A stretch of 35,909 nt of DNA from Bryobacterales bacterium (GTDB lineage: Bacteria; Acidobacteriota; Terriglobia; Bryobacterales; Bryobacteraceae): contig JAEUQG010000379.1 of NCBI GenBank assembly GCA_016789755.1, positions 1 to 35,909 on the forward strand, in the 5' to 3' direction. The position numbers and the translations under genes were made by a program. The notes under the pieces are model-generated. The model was not told where the DNA came from. It made no database searches and saw only the letters and a program-made list of their open reading frames with translations. This document shows positions 8,479 to 15,724 of this stretch, piece after piece (position 1 is the stretch's first letter; the number at the start of each line of letters is the position of its first letter).

Positions 8479-9255
8479 ATGCGCCTATCGCTCCTCCTCT
8501 TCGTTTCCACCCTCGCCCCAGCCGCCGACATCTCCAGCCACTTCCAAAACCTCCAAGCCGCCTTCATCCTCAAAGACAGCGCCACCAAAGCCATCACCGT
8601 CCACAACCCCGCCCGCGCCAAACAGCGTTTCCCGCCCTGCTCCACCTTCAAAATCCCCAACACCCTGATCGCTCTCGAAACCAAAACCGCTGACGGCCCC
8701 GATTTCCTCATCCCCTACGACCCAGCCCTCAAACTCGAAGGCCGCGGCCCCAACGGAGCCTGGGGCAAAGACAACACCCTCCGCTCCGCCTACCAAAACT
8801 CCGTCCTCTGGTTCTACCAAGCCCTCGCCCGCCGCGCCGGACTCGATACCATGACCCGCTACGTCCGCCAATTCCAATATGGCAACGCCGATACCTCCGG
8901 CGGCGTCGACCGCTTTTGGATCGACGGCACCCTCCAAATCTCCCCCGAAGAACAAATCGCCTTCCTCGAACGCCTCAACACCGGCCGACTCGGTCTCAAA
9001 CCAGCCACCACCGCCACCGCCAAGAACATCATGCTCGCCGACTCCGGCCCAGGCTGGAAACTCTATGCCAAAACCGGCGCCTGCCGTGAAACCAACCAGC
9101 CCGTCGCGCTCTGGTACGTCGGCTTTATCGAGCGCGGCAACAACACGCACTACTTCGCCCTCGAAATCGAGGCCCCCGATTACGAACCCCTGATGCATCA
9201 GCGCATTCCCATCGCCAGGGCCATCCTCACGGAACTCAAACTCATCGGCCAGTGA
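8479..9255 (+). CDS. Class D (OXA-like) serine beta-lactamase
   Basis: A 258-residue protein; the frame is open much further upstream, but this ATG gives a signal peptide (about residues 1-16) and the normal class D length. Class D landmarks appear in order: nucleophile box S55-T-F-K58, S108-V-L in the place of SxV, Y134-G-N136, the omega-loop Trp at 147 in RFWIDGTLQISPEEQ, and K198-T-G200. Class D enzymes acylate through the first Ser while a carbamylated Lys acts as base; they hydrolyse penicillins and sometimes other beta-lactams in the periplasm. The protein is a stand-alone enzyme, not the sensor domain of BlaR1 or MecR1, since it has no membrane part, and no blaI-like gene is nearby. 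A possible -10 (TATCAT, 8466-8471) lies seven bases before the ATG with no Shine-Dalgarno, which would give a leaderless mRNA. Confidence 0.88.
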   Translation: MRLSLLLFVSTLAPAADISSHFQNLQAAFILKDSATKAITVHNPARAKQRFPPCSTFKIPNTLIALETKTADGPDFLIPYDPALKLEGRGPNGAWGKDNTLRSAYQNSVLWFYQALARRAGLDTMTRYVRQFQYGNADTSGGVDRFWIDGTLQISPEEQIAFLERLNTGRLGLKPATTATAKNIMLADSGPGWKLYAKTGACRETNQPVALWYVGFIERGNNTHYFALEIEAPDYEPLMHQRIPIARAILTELKLIGQ

Positions 9256-9355
9256 CCCAAATCTCCTCCCAAAGCGATTACAATAAACGACACAGATTGC
9301 TGGGCTCGCTCAAAGTCCGCAATTCGTTGAATTTCAGTCAAAGGGGTCGCTTAGG

Positions 9356-11398
9356 ATGCTCAAAACATTTCTCCTCTCTTTGTTTTGCGTGGCCACGCTC
9401 GCCGCGCAATCCGCCGAAACCATCTTCTACCGCACGGCGCTGCTTCCCTCCAATGAGGTGCCGCCCATCGACATCAATGCCAGCGGCGCCGCCACCATCC
9501 GCGCGCACGTCGTCCGCGACGCTTCCGGTCAGATCGTCTCCGGTACCGTCGATTTCCTCGTAAGCTACTCCTTCCCATCCTCCGTTGAACTGACCGGTCT
9601 CCACATCCACCGCGGAGCCGCCGGTGTCAACGGACCCGTCGTCATCAACACCGGCATCGGCGGAGCCAATGGCAACATCGTCAGCTCCACCGGACGTGGC
9701 AACATCGACCGCTCCGCCCAAGTCACTCCCGATGCCGCCACCGCCCTCGCCGCTCTCCGCGACCTCGTTGCCGATCCCTCCGGCTTTTACGTCAACCTAC
9801 ACTCCACCGTGAACCCCGGCGGCGTCATCCGTGGCCAACTCCAAAAACCCGAAATCGTCACCTATATGACCCTGCTCTCCCCGCGCAACGAAGTCCCCGC
9901 CATCACCACCACCGATGCCTCCGGCGTGGCTTTTATCACCGCGATGCGCACGTACGGAGCCGACGGCAAAATGGACTCCGCACAAGTCATGTTCGAGGTC
10001 GACTATGACCTCGGCGGCGCAAAAACCATGACCGGCATGCACATCCATCAAAGCCCCGCTGGTGTCAACGGACCCGTCGTCATCAACACCGGCCTCGCCA
10101 ATCTCCCCTCCACAGACTCCGGCCGCGGCTCGCTCCTCTATCCCGTCGAAGTCGATCTCTCCCGCCAGGCCACCGTCGATGTCGTCAACGGCCTGTTCGA
10201 CGATCCCTCCGGCTTCTATGTCAATCTCCACACGACCGAATTCCCCGCCGGCGTCATCCGCGGCCAACTCCGCCGCACCGACAACCTCACCTTCCAAATG
10301 AATCTCCTTCCGTCCAACGAAGTGCCTCCGCTCACCCTACAAGCCTCCGCGCCCACCGTCCTGAAGATCCACTCTCTCCGCAACCAGGCTGGTGACATTA
10401 TGGCCGCCAAGGTCATCTTCGATGTCAACACCCGCTTCCCCGGCGAAACCAATTTCACCGGACTCCACATCCACAATCAGGTTGCGGGTCAGAACGGACC
10501 GGTCACTGTCAACAGCAACATTGTTACACCGCTCGCCAGCGCCATAGGCTTTGGCAACATCTACGCACCTGTGATGGTCACCGCTGCCACCGGACTCGCC
10601 ACTCTCAACTCTCTCGTGGCAAGTCCTGAAAAGCACTACGTCAACCTGCACACTTCCGTTAACACCGGCGGCGCGGTCCGTTCTCAGGTACGCGATCAGT
10701 TCACCACGGCCCCCGCCATCTCCTCTGTGCTCAACTCAGCCGATTACTCCGTCAGCACGGTGGCGCCTGGTTCCTGGGTCTCTATCTTCGGCGTTCGCTT
10801 CGCCCATGCATCCACTGATTACTGGGCTTGGGAAGGCGCCCAACTTCCCGCCGCGCTCAACGGCGTTGAAGTCACAGTCGGCGGACGCGCCGCTCCAATC
10901 TATCTCGTCGCGCCTGGCCAAGTCGATGTGCAAATCCCTTTTGAGGTTGAACCCGGCCGCCAGCAGGTGATCGTGAAGAATGCCGCGGGAAGCAGCGCCG
11001 CATTCATGGCCAATGTCGAACGCGTCGCGCCTGCAATTTGGCGTATGGGTGAGAACGGTGGGCAGATTGTCCGCATGTCCGATGTCACATTCATTAACAG
11101 TGACAATCCCGGCCGTGCCACCGACGTACTTCTAGCGCTGACCACCGGTATGGGGCAAACCCTGCCTTCGCTTGCCACCGGTCGCATCGTTCCCGAATCC
11201 ACATTTGCCATCCTCGGGGTCACAGCCACTCTTGCCGGACAACCGGTCCCTGTCGTCGCCACTCTAGCCTATCCCGGTTTGCCTGGCCAATATGTAGTTG
11301 CTTTTGCCATTCCCCCGGGTGTCCCCGCAGGCACGCATCCGCTCGAGTTTACCCTCGGCGGCCAACGTTCCAACCGTGTCATGCTCCCAGTACGCTAG
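9356..11398 (+). CDS. Secreted triple-CHRD protein with TIGR03437-type C-terminal domain
   Basis: A 680-residue protein with a signal peptide (about residues 1-20), then three CHRD domains (about 24-162, 168-304, 310-444). Each opens with NEVPP or NEVPA, contains GLHIH or GMHIH and NGPV, and closes with VNLHT or VNLHS and a GxxRGQL-like end. CHRD was named from chordin; in bacteria it occurs in extracellular proteins of unknown activity. The C-terminal 230 residues (SVLNSADYS, APGSWVSIFG, VGGRAAPIYLVAPGQVDVQIP, ending HPLEFTLGGQRSNRV) match what I know as the TIGR03437 domain, abundant in Solibacter relatives and possibly involved in surface display. An AGGGG-type Shine-Dalgarno lies about eight bases upstream. 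It is separated from both neighbours by non-coding DNA, so it is probably a single transcription unit. Confidence 0.85.
   Translation: MLKTFLLSLFCVATLAAQSAETIFYRTALLPSNEVPPIDINASGAATIRAHVVRDASGQIVSGTVDFLVSYSFPSSVELTGLHIHRGAAGVNGPVVINTGIGGANGNIVSSTGRGNIDRSAQVTPDAATALAALRDLVADPSGFYVNLHSTVNPGGVIRGQLQKPEIVTYMTLLSPRNEVPAITTTDASGVAFITAMRTYGADGKMDSAQVMFEVDYDLGGAKTMTGMHIHQSPAGVNGPVVINTGLANLPSTDSGRGSLLYPVEVDLSRQATVDVVNGLFDDPSGFYVNLHTTEFPAGVIRGQLRRTDNLTFQMNLLPSNEVPPLTLQASAPTVLKIHSLRNQAGDIMAAKVIFDVNTRFPGETNFTGLHIHNQVAGQNGPVTVNSNIVTPLASAIGFGNIYAPVMVTAATGLATLNSLVASPEKHYVNLHTSVNTGGAVRSQVRDQFTTAPAISSVLNSADYSVSTVAPGSWVSIFGVRFAHASTDYWAWEGAQLPAALNGVEVTVGGRAAPIYLVAPGQVDVQIPFEVEPGRQQVIVKNAAGSSAAFMANVERVAPAIWRMGENGGQIVRMSDVTFINSDNPGRATDVLLALTTGMGQTLPSLATGRIVPESTFAILGVTATLAGQPVPVVATLAYPGLPGQYVVAFAIPPGVPAGTHPLEFTLGGQRSNRVMLPVR
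9623..10093 (+). repeat. Near-identical DNA segments in the first two CHRD domains
   Basis: A 33-base stretch at 9623-9655, encoding GVNGPVVINTG, recurs without change at 10061-10093, 438 bases (146 codons) later. The third domain has a diverged version. This points to relatively recent duplication or gene conversion between CHRD domains 1 and 2. Confidence 0.85.
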
Positions 11399-11414
11399 CC
11401 GTATTTCCGCTTTT

Positions 11415-11440
11415 CGGAGGAGCCGAGCCCGGTTCCTCCG
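11415..11440 (+). terminator. Hairpin after the CHRD gene (terminator-like, no T tract)
   Basis: CGGAGGA and TCCTCCG form a 7-base stem, extended by three inner pairs (one G-T), with a six-base loop. It begins 16 bases after the stop codon of the CHRD gene. No run of T follows on either strand, so it may be an RNA 3'-end stabiliser or part of a larger structure rather than an intrinsic terminator. Confidence 0.35.
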
Positions 11441-11641
11441 TGGCGGTGATGGCCGATCCAACGGGACAGACATCGGATATGGACCGGCTCGCCGGCAACC
11501 GTGACGAGGTAGGTCCGCCTTGCAGAGCATACTGGTCTCTTAGAATGTGCCCGGCGCATGCATGGTCCTGGAAAGACTCCGGAATGCTGCCCTGGGGACC
11601 AGTCAGCCCGCCTGTTCAAGATTAGAGGGCTACGGAGGTGG
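11441..11641. other. Non-coding stretch with base-pairing potential, possible structured RNA
   Basis: There is no credible gene between 11398 and 11708; short open frames here lack family features and Shine-Dalgarno sites. The outer ends can pair: GGCGGTGATGG (11442-11452) with CCAGTCAGCCCGCC (11599-11612, with small bulges), enclosing about 145 bases. Inside are smaller stems: CCGAT with ATCGG near 11453-11476, CCGG with CCGG near 11484-11495, and GGTCC with GGACC at 11564-11600. Overall length and a closing stem recall small regulatory RNAs such as 6S RNA, but I see no conserved signature, promoter or terminator, and the strand is undetermined. Confidence 0.25.
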
Positions 11642-11670
11642 TTGACGCACCAACGCCCCCTCGGTATGAT
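11642..11670 (+). promoter_or_regulatory. Sigma70-type promoter of tatA-tatC
   Basis: TTGACG (11642-11647) and TATGAT (11665-11670) are separated by exactly 17 bases. Transcription would start near 11677 and give a leader of about 30 bases that carries the strong Shine-Dalgarno AAGGGAGG. Confidence 0.7.
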
Positions 11671-11707
11671 GAGATTGGTTTAACACCATCAAGGGAGGTT
11701 GTGTCCA

Positions 11708-12211
11708 ATGTGGTCTTTGGGCTGGCAAGAAACGATGTTTATCTTTCTGCTAGCTCTTCTCATTTTCGGACCGAAGAAGCTCCCGGAACTTGGTAAGAAT
11801 ATCGCGAAGGGCTTGTCGGAATTCCGCCGTGCATCGAACGATCTGAAGTCAACTTTCGATCGGGAGATGGCCAACATCGAGCGGGAGACGCAAGACGTCA
11901 AGCAGGATCTGCAGAAGTACTCGAACGAGATGAACAACTACGACTCGTACTACGAGAACAGCTATTACGATTCTGGGTATGACGGCACTAGCGGCACTTC
12001 GCAGGAGAACTCCACCGTCAGCGCATCCGCAACTCAGGGCGCTGAGTCATCGTCGCAACCGGAAACGACCCTGGAAGGGGCCGTAGAGGCTGCCAGCAAT
12101 ACGGCCACCGCTGAAACAACGGCGCCGGCCAATGGCAGCACACCGCAAGTTGCGAGTGCAGAAGCGGCAGCAGGAGCAGGGGAGGCCGGAAAGCCGGTAG
12201 CCCGTTCCTGA
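11708..12211 (+). CDS. tatA: Sec-independent translocase subunit TatA/TatB with acidic Tyr-rich tail
   Basis: A 167-residue protein. The start is the ATG nine bases after the strong Shine-Dalgarno AAGGGAGG (11691-11698); the TTG at 11699 would abut the ribosome site and is rejected. It has the TatA/TatB plan: a short periplasmic N-terminus, one membrane helix (about residues 9-20, FIFLLALLIF), the hinge FGPKKLPELG (20-29) and an amphipathic helix (to about 60). TatA forms the size-variable pore recruited by TatBC for folded twin-arginine substrates. FGPKKLPELG is the TatA type, but no separate tatB is present and the amphipathic region is long, so it may serve both roles. The C-terminal 100 residues are low complexity: Tyr/Asp/Asn/Ser-rich at 76-92 (YDSYYENSYYDSGYD), then Ser/Thr/Ala/Glu-rich. 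tatC follows after 30 bases in the same transcript. Confidence 0.9.
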   Translation: MWSLGWQETMFIFLLALLIFGPKKLPELGKNIAKGLSEFRRASNDLKSTFDREMANIERETQDVKQDLQKYSNEMNNYDSYYENSYYDSGYDGTSGTSQENSTVSASATQGAESSSQPETTLEGAVEAASNTATAETTAPANGSTPQVASAEAAAGAGEAGKPVARS

Positions 12212-12241
12212 TCTTGATACCGTTTCCGTCATAACAGCAGG

Positions 12242-13366
12242 ATGTCGCAGGAACCAGACAAGCCATCTGTGCCTCAAGATCCGGCACAGCAACCAGTGCC
12301 GCAGAGCGAGACGCCAGAGGTGTCTGTCACCAGCCATAGCCAGACTGTCGATGATTCTTACGGGTATTACGACGATCCTTACGCATACGAATCCAACACC
12401 GTTCCGGTAGCGCAGGAGCAGCCGGCTTCACCGCCGCCGCCGCCACCTGCATCGAGTCCGCAGGATGAACCGGAGGATGATCCCGACGAAGATGGCATGC
12501 TCCGCATGTCGTTTCTCGAACACCTCGAAGAGCTGCGCGGTCGAATTATTTCGTGTCTGGTGGGGCTTGGCGTGGCATTTCTCGCCAGCCTCACCTTTAG
12601 TAACGTACTGTGGAAGATCGTGAGCGCGCCGGCGGTGGATGCGCTGATCCAACTGAAAGTGAACCCTCCGAAACTGGTATCCACCGACCCGTTGGAGCAG
12701 TTTCAAATCGTCTGGGTAAAGATGCCGTTGCTGACGGCGATCTTTCTGGCATCGCCGTGGGTGATGTGGCAGGTATGGTCGTTCATCGCGCCTGGGCTGT
12801 ACAAGAAAGAGAGGCGATGGGCGGCTCCATTCGTGATTGTGTCGGCTGCTTTGTTCATCTCGGGCGGATTGTTCGCCTATTACGTGGCGTTCCGTTACGG
12901 GTTGGTGTTTCTGCTGGGGATTGGACGCGATATCGACATCCAGCCGATGGTCTCAATCACGTCCTATTTCGATCTGTTCGTGAATGTGACGCTGGGCATC
13001 GGGTTGGTGTTCGAGTTGCCGGTGATCATCTTCTTTTTAACGCTATTGCGGGTGGCTTCGCCGCGGTGGCTGCTGGAGAACTCACGCTACGCGATCTTGG
13101 GGATTGTTGTGGTGGCGGCGATTATCACTCCAACGCCGGATATTTTCAATTTGTTGATCTTTGCGGTGCCGATGGTGGGGTTGTTTTTTATCGGGGTCTT
13201 CGCCAGCTATCTGCTGGTGTTGAGCAGGGAAGGGAAGCAGTTCCCGTGGACCAAGGTGGTGATCGGACTGGTCGTTCTGTTACTGCTAGCGGCGGCAGGC
13301 GTTTACATCGCCGTCACCCGTCATGGATATCACTTAGTACCGCATTGGCCATTTTTGATCCGATAG
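12242..13366 (+). CDS. tatC: Twin-arginine translocase subunit TatC with disordered N-terminal extension
   Basis: A 374-residue protein; ordinary TatC has about 250 residues. Residues 1-85 form a Pro/Gln/Glu-rich, probably disordered cytoplasmic extension with a Tyr/Asp-rich patch (DDSYGYYDDPYAYES, 37-51), a run of six prolines and an acidic end. The TatC core starts at MSFLEHLEELRGRI, the conserved N-terminal signal-binding motif, followed by membrane helices, the conserved Glu in IGLVFELPV and the ITPTPDIFN segment. A final hydrophobic segment (VVIGLVVLLLLAAAGVYIAV) appears to add a seventh helix, so the C-terminus would end outside. TatC recognises the twin-arginine signal and assembles with TatA/B. 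Several leaders in the window (sulfatase, PhoD-like, Gfo/Idh, ceramidase-like, alpha/beta hydrolase) look like its substrates. Confidence 0.93.
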   Translation: MSQEPDKPSVPQDPAQQPVPQSETPEVSVTSHSQTVDDSYGYYDDPYAYESNTVPVAQEQPASPPPPPPASSPQDEPEDDPDEDGMLRMSFLEHLEELRGRIISCLVGLGVAFLASLTFSNVLWKIVSAPAVDALIQLKVNPPKLVSTDPLEQFQIVWVKMPLLTAIFLASPWVMWQVWSFIAPGLYKKERRWAAPFVIVSAALFISGGLFAYYVAFRYGLVFLLGIGRDIDIQPMVSITSYFDLFVNVTLGIGLVFELPVIIFFLTLLRVASPRWLLENSRYAILGIVVVAAIITPTPDIFNLLIFAVPMVGLFFIGVFASYLLVLSREGKQFPWTKVVIGLVVLLLLAAAGVYIAVTRHGYHLVPHWPFLIR

Positions 13367-13493
13367 TACCTTTTCCTTTGCACGATTTTCCAGTTCAATA
13401 AGGATACAAAACTACCTCAAGGAAGAGCCCAGCGTTGCCGCAGGGGCAGGCGGAGGTCCTGCGTGCACAGCGCACGGGGAAGGCGTATTGGAC

Positions 13494-13745
13494 ATGGATA
13501 TTATCAAGGCGATAGAGGAACTGCGGAACCAGAAGGCGCGGCTTGACGAGGTGATCGCCAGGCTCGAGGCGCTGACGCTGAAGCGAAGCGGTCAGGACGT
13601 CACCGTCCCTGTCAAAGGACGGAGAGGGCGCAAATACATGGATCCGAAAGAGCGGGAAATTGTATCGCAGCGAATGAAGGAATACTGGGCGAAGCGGCGC
13701 AAAGCGGCCGGAAAGGCGGCCAGGGCCGCTGCGGCGGGCGGTTAG
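13494..13745 (+). CDS. Small basic coiled-coil protein of unknown function
   Basis: An 83-residue protein. The ATG at 13494 lies ten bases after a GGGGAAGG ribosome site; a TTG six bases earlier is too close. Residues 1-29 look like a short coiled coil (EELRNQKARLDEVIARLEAL). The second half is strongly basic: KGRRGRKYM, then REIVSQRMKEYWAKRRK, ending in Lys/Ala repeats. This layout, a dimerising helix followed by an AT-hook-like GRRGRK and a basic helix, suggests a nucleic-acid-binding or nucleoid-associated protein; I know similar short proteins from Acidobacteria but no function. The stop overlaps the stop of the convergent methyltransferase by four bases. Its spacing of 127 bases from tatC suggests its own promoter, which I could not identify. 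Confidence 0.7.
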   Translation: MDIIKAIEELRNQKARLDEVIARLEALTLKRSGQDVTVPVKGRRGRKYMDPKEREIVSQRMKEYWAKRRKAAGKAARAAAAGG

Positions 13746-14422
13746 GCGCTGGGCCGCTTGAAGAACCAGAGCCAGAAATACTGTTGGCCCGCGCCATGCC
13801 GGTACCGCGGTTCGAAGCCGCATTCGTCCGCCATCTTGACGGCTCGCGCATCGGAAAATGGTACGCCGAGCCAAGTGTCCTCCGGCGTGGATTGGATGGT
13901 GGTGTCTCCTTGGACCTGGAACTTGAAAAGCGCGCCGGGGCGGAGCAAGCGGTTGACTTCGCGAACGTAGTTCTCAATCACCGCATAGCTGGGGATATGC
14001 TGGAAGACGATGGTGGAGAAGGCGAAATCGAAGGATGCGTCGGCAGTGATTCCGCTCAGATCCGTTCCGTTGCAATGAATCAAATGGACGTGGTTCTTCC
14101 CGGCGAGCGCGGCGCTTGCCTGGCGGATCATCTCGGCGCTGACATCGACAGCCCAAACTTCGCCGAATAGCTCCGACAATGCGTTAGTGACACGACCGGC
14201 TCCGCAGCCGATTTCGAGAACCCTCATCTGTTTGGGGTCTTTGCCTTGGCAGATATTGGTCATGTCAGTCAGAATCTCTTCTTCCACGGTGCGCCGGCCG
14301 GAGGTGAAGAACTCATCGTCTGTCCAATCCTGACGCTCGGTGTTGACGTAGTAGCGGGCGTTCTCTTTGGCGCGCAGATCCCAGTCCTGCGCCATTTTTT
14401 TCAACTGCTCATCCAGAGTCAT
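13742..14422 (-). CDS. Class I SAM-dependent methyltransferase
   Basis: A 226-residue cytosolic protein. SAM-binding motif I is VLEIGCGAGRV, the post-II acidic residue is in VWAVDVSAEMI, motif III-like DFAFSTIVFQHIP and motif IV-like LLRPGALFKFQV follow, so the fold is the Methyltransf_11/25 type. Substrate is not predictable; such enzymes modify small molecules, lipids or cofactors. A weak minus-strand -10 (TAAAAT, 14440-14435) lies about a dozen bases before the ATG, implying a very short leader. It is convergent with the small basic protein (4-base overlap of the ends) and divergent from tRNA-Ala. Confidence 0.85.
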   Translation of the reverse strand: MTLDEQLKKMAQDWDLRAKENARYYVNTERQDWTDDEFFTSGRRTVEEEILTDMTNICQGKDPKQMRVLEIGCGAGRVTNALSELFGEVWAVDVSAEMIRQASAALAGKNHVHLIHCNGTDLSGITADASFDFAFSTIVFQHIPSYAVIENYVREVNRLLRPGALFKFQVQGDTTIQSTPEDTWLGVPFSDARAVKMADECGFEPRYRHGAGQQYFWLWFFKRPSA

Positions 14423-14442
14423 GGGGAAGCTACTATTTTAGC

Positions 14443-14473
14443 TTGAAGCGGCGGACGGCAGCCGTTGTATAAT
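14443..14473 (+). promoter_or_regulatory. Promoter of tRNA-Ala
   Basis: A perfect -10 TATAAT (14468-14473) lies twelve bases before the mature tRNA. TTGAAG (14443-14448) is the best -35 at a rather long 19-base spacing. Confidence 0.6.
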
Positions 14474-14484
14474 AAAAAGGAAGT

Positions 14485-14560
14485 GGGCGGCTAGCTCAGT
14501 TGGGAGAGCGCCGCGTTCGCAACGCGGAGGCCGTGGGTTCGAATCCCATGCCGTCCACCA
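14485..14560 (+). tRNA. tRNA-Ala (anticodon CGC)
   Basis: A complete 76-base cloverleaf with encoded CCA. The acceptor stem GGGCGGC pairs with GCCGTCC and contains the G3-U70 wobble that is the identity element for alanine. The D stem is GCTC with GAGC. The anticodon stem CCGCG with CGCGG encloses the loop TTCGCAA, giving anticodon CGC (reads GCG). The T stem GTGGG with CCCAT encloses TTCGAAT. A TATAAT box lies just upstream. Confidence 0.97.
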
Positions 14561-14926
14561 ACCCTCCTCTTTCCAATCCATTGCCCCATCCCATCACACT
14601 CGTTGGATTTTTCCACACATGCTTTTGCGAAATTGCTGAATCTGGTCGACGAGAGCCGATGGTGGGGGAGGCTGACGCGGAGAATGTGCGCGATTCAGAG
14701 AAGCTGACGCGGGGTGCGTCGAATGTCAAGTGAAGCCAGGTAATGTGGCCGGAGAGAAAGTAGCTTCCTGACATACAGCGGTGATGGCCATTCCGCAATG
14801 ACACGCGATGCTTACTACGACCCAACCTCAGGCCAGATGAAGATATGCTGATGAGGTGATGCTCTGGGCTGGTTGCGTGTCTTCCCTTTTTCAGCTTCAA
14901 CGGCTCATGGTGAGTGAGGTGCTCGC
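14561..14926. other. Non-coding spacer between tRNA-Ala and the quinoprotein operon
   Basis: 366 bases without a credible gene. The ten-base word GCTGACGCGG occurs twice, at 14671-14680 and 14703-14712 (32 bases apart), and could be a pair of regulator half-sites. No good sigma70 promoter was found by eye. GAGGT at 14916-14920 is the ribosome site of the next gene. Confidence 0.6.
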
Positions 14927-15724
14927 ATGATCAGGTTGTGCTTGCTGATGACAGTGTCTGCGATGGGGCAGGATCCGGCGGTGCGAGTGCCAAGGCTGGA
15001 TCGGCCGGTCCGTGTGGATGGCGATCTGAGCGAATGGAAGCGGTACGCATTCACCGATGGGGTGTGGGATATCGAGAGGCTGCGCCGAACGCCGTGGTAT
15101 GACCCTGCGATCAATCGCCTCACGTTGCATGGAACGGAAAGAGAACCGGAAGACGACTTGTCCGCTCGCTACTATATCGCGTGGGACGAGGAGCACCTTT
15201 ATCTGGGAGCGGAAGTTCGTGATAACGTCAACGACTCGGTGGATCCTGCGCATGAGCCGAAGCGCTGGTACTACAAAGACTCGATCTGCTGGTTTGTGGA
15301 AGCCCCACGACGGGCGGAGGGAAAGAAATTCGGCGAAGGTGACAATGCGTTCTGTTTTGTGATCGACGATTCGCGGCCGACCTATGGCGCGTGGTGGCGG
15401 CACGGCGCCGCGGGAAAGAACTACATCGAAGAACCGCTATCGACGGATGCTGCTCAATATGCGATCCGTATGACCGGAGATGGAAGCGGGAGTTTTGTCT
15501 TGGAAGCTCGTGTGGTGATGCATCGGACTTTGGGTGTGAGCAGCCGGGAGTGGAAGCCGCCGCGATTCGGCGACGTGTACGGGCTGGAAATTGTCCATTG
15601 CGACCCGGATGGCGGCGACTATGGTGGCCACTTTCTGATCTACGGCCGCGGCGACGATGATTCGACATGGGGGCGCATGGAATTAACGGGGCCGGTTGCG
15701 CCCGTGGAACGGAAACCTAAGTGA
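14927..15724 (+). CDS. Secreted CBM9-type (DOMON-like) sugar-binding protein
   Basis: A 265-residue protein with a short signal peptide (about residues 1-15) and one domain. The domain opens with VRVDGDLSEWKRY, the classic start of family 9 carbohydrate-binding modules, and continues with YYIAWDEEHLYLGAEVRDN and a KDSICWFVEA-type strand. In the family these modules bind sugars or form haem/sugar-binding DOMON folds in redox enzymes; here nothing else is attached. Start: ATG at 14927, six bases after GAGGT. The last codon overlaps the GTG of the quinoprotein gene (GTGA), so the two are translated together. It may present or recognise the substrate of the periplasmic dehydrogenases, or be a subunit of their complex; that is inference from context. 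Confidence 0.75.
   Translation: MIRLCLLMTVSAMGQDPAVRVPRLDRPVRVDGDLSEWKRYAFTDGVWDIERLRRTPWYDPAINRLTLHGTEREPEDDLSARYYIAWDEEHLYLGAEVRDNVNDSVDPAHEPKRWYYKDSICWFVEAPRRAEGKKFGEGDNAFCFVIDDSRPTYGAWWRHGAAGKNYIEEPLSTDAAQYAIRMTGDGSGSFVLEARVVMHRTLGVSSREWKPPRFGDVYGLEIVHCDPDGGDYGGHFLIYGRGDDDSTWGRMELTGPVAPVERKPK

Noticed and set aside
13367..13493. Promoter for the small basic protein (TTGCAC and GATACA near 13378-13408)
   Set aside because: Spacing of 19 or more bases and poor match to consensus; not strong enough to list.
14496..14900. A minus-strand open frame of 134 codons over the tRNA and following spacer
   Set aside because: It runs through the tRNA-Ala gene and has no ribosome site or motif.
14485..14926. 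tRNA-Ala as an integration site for a mobile element
   Set aside because: No integrase, no repeat of the tRNA 3' end nearby, and no phage or plasmid gene follows.
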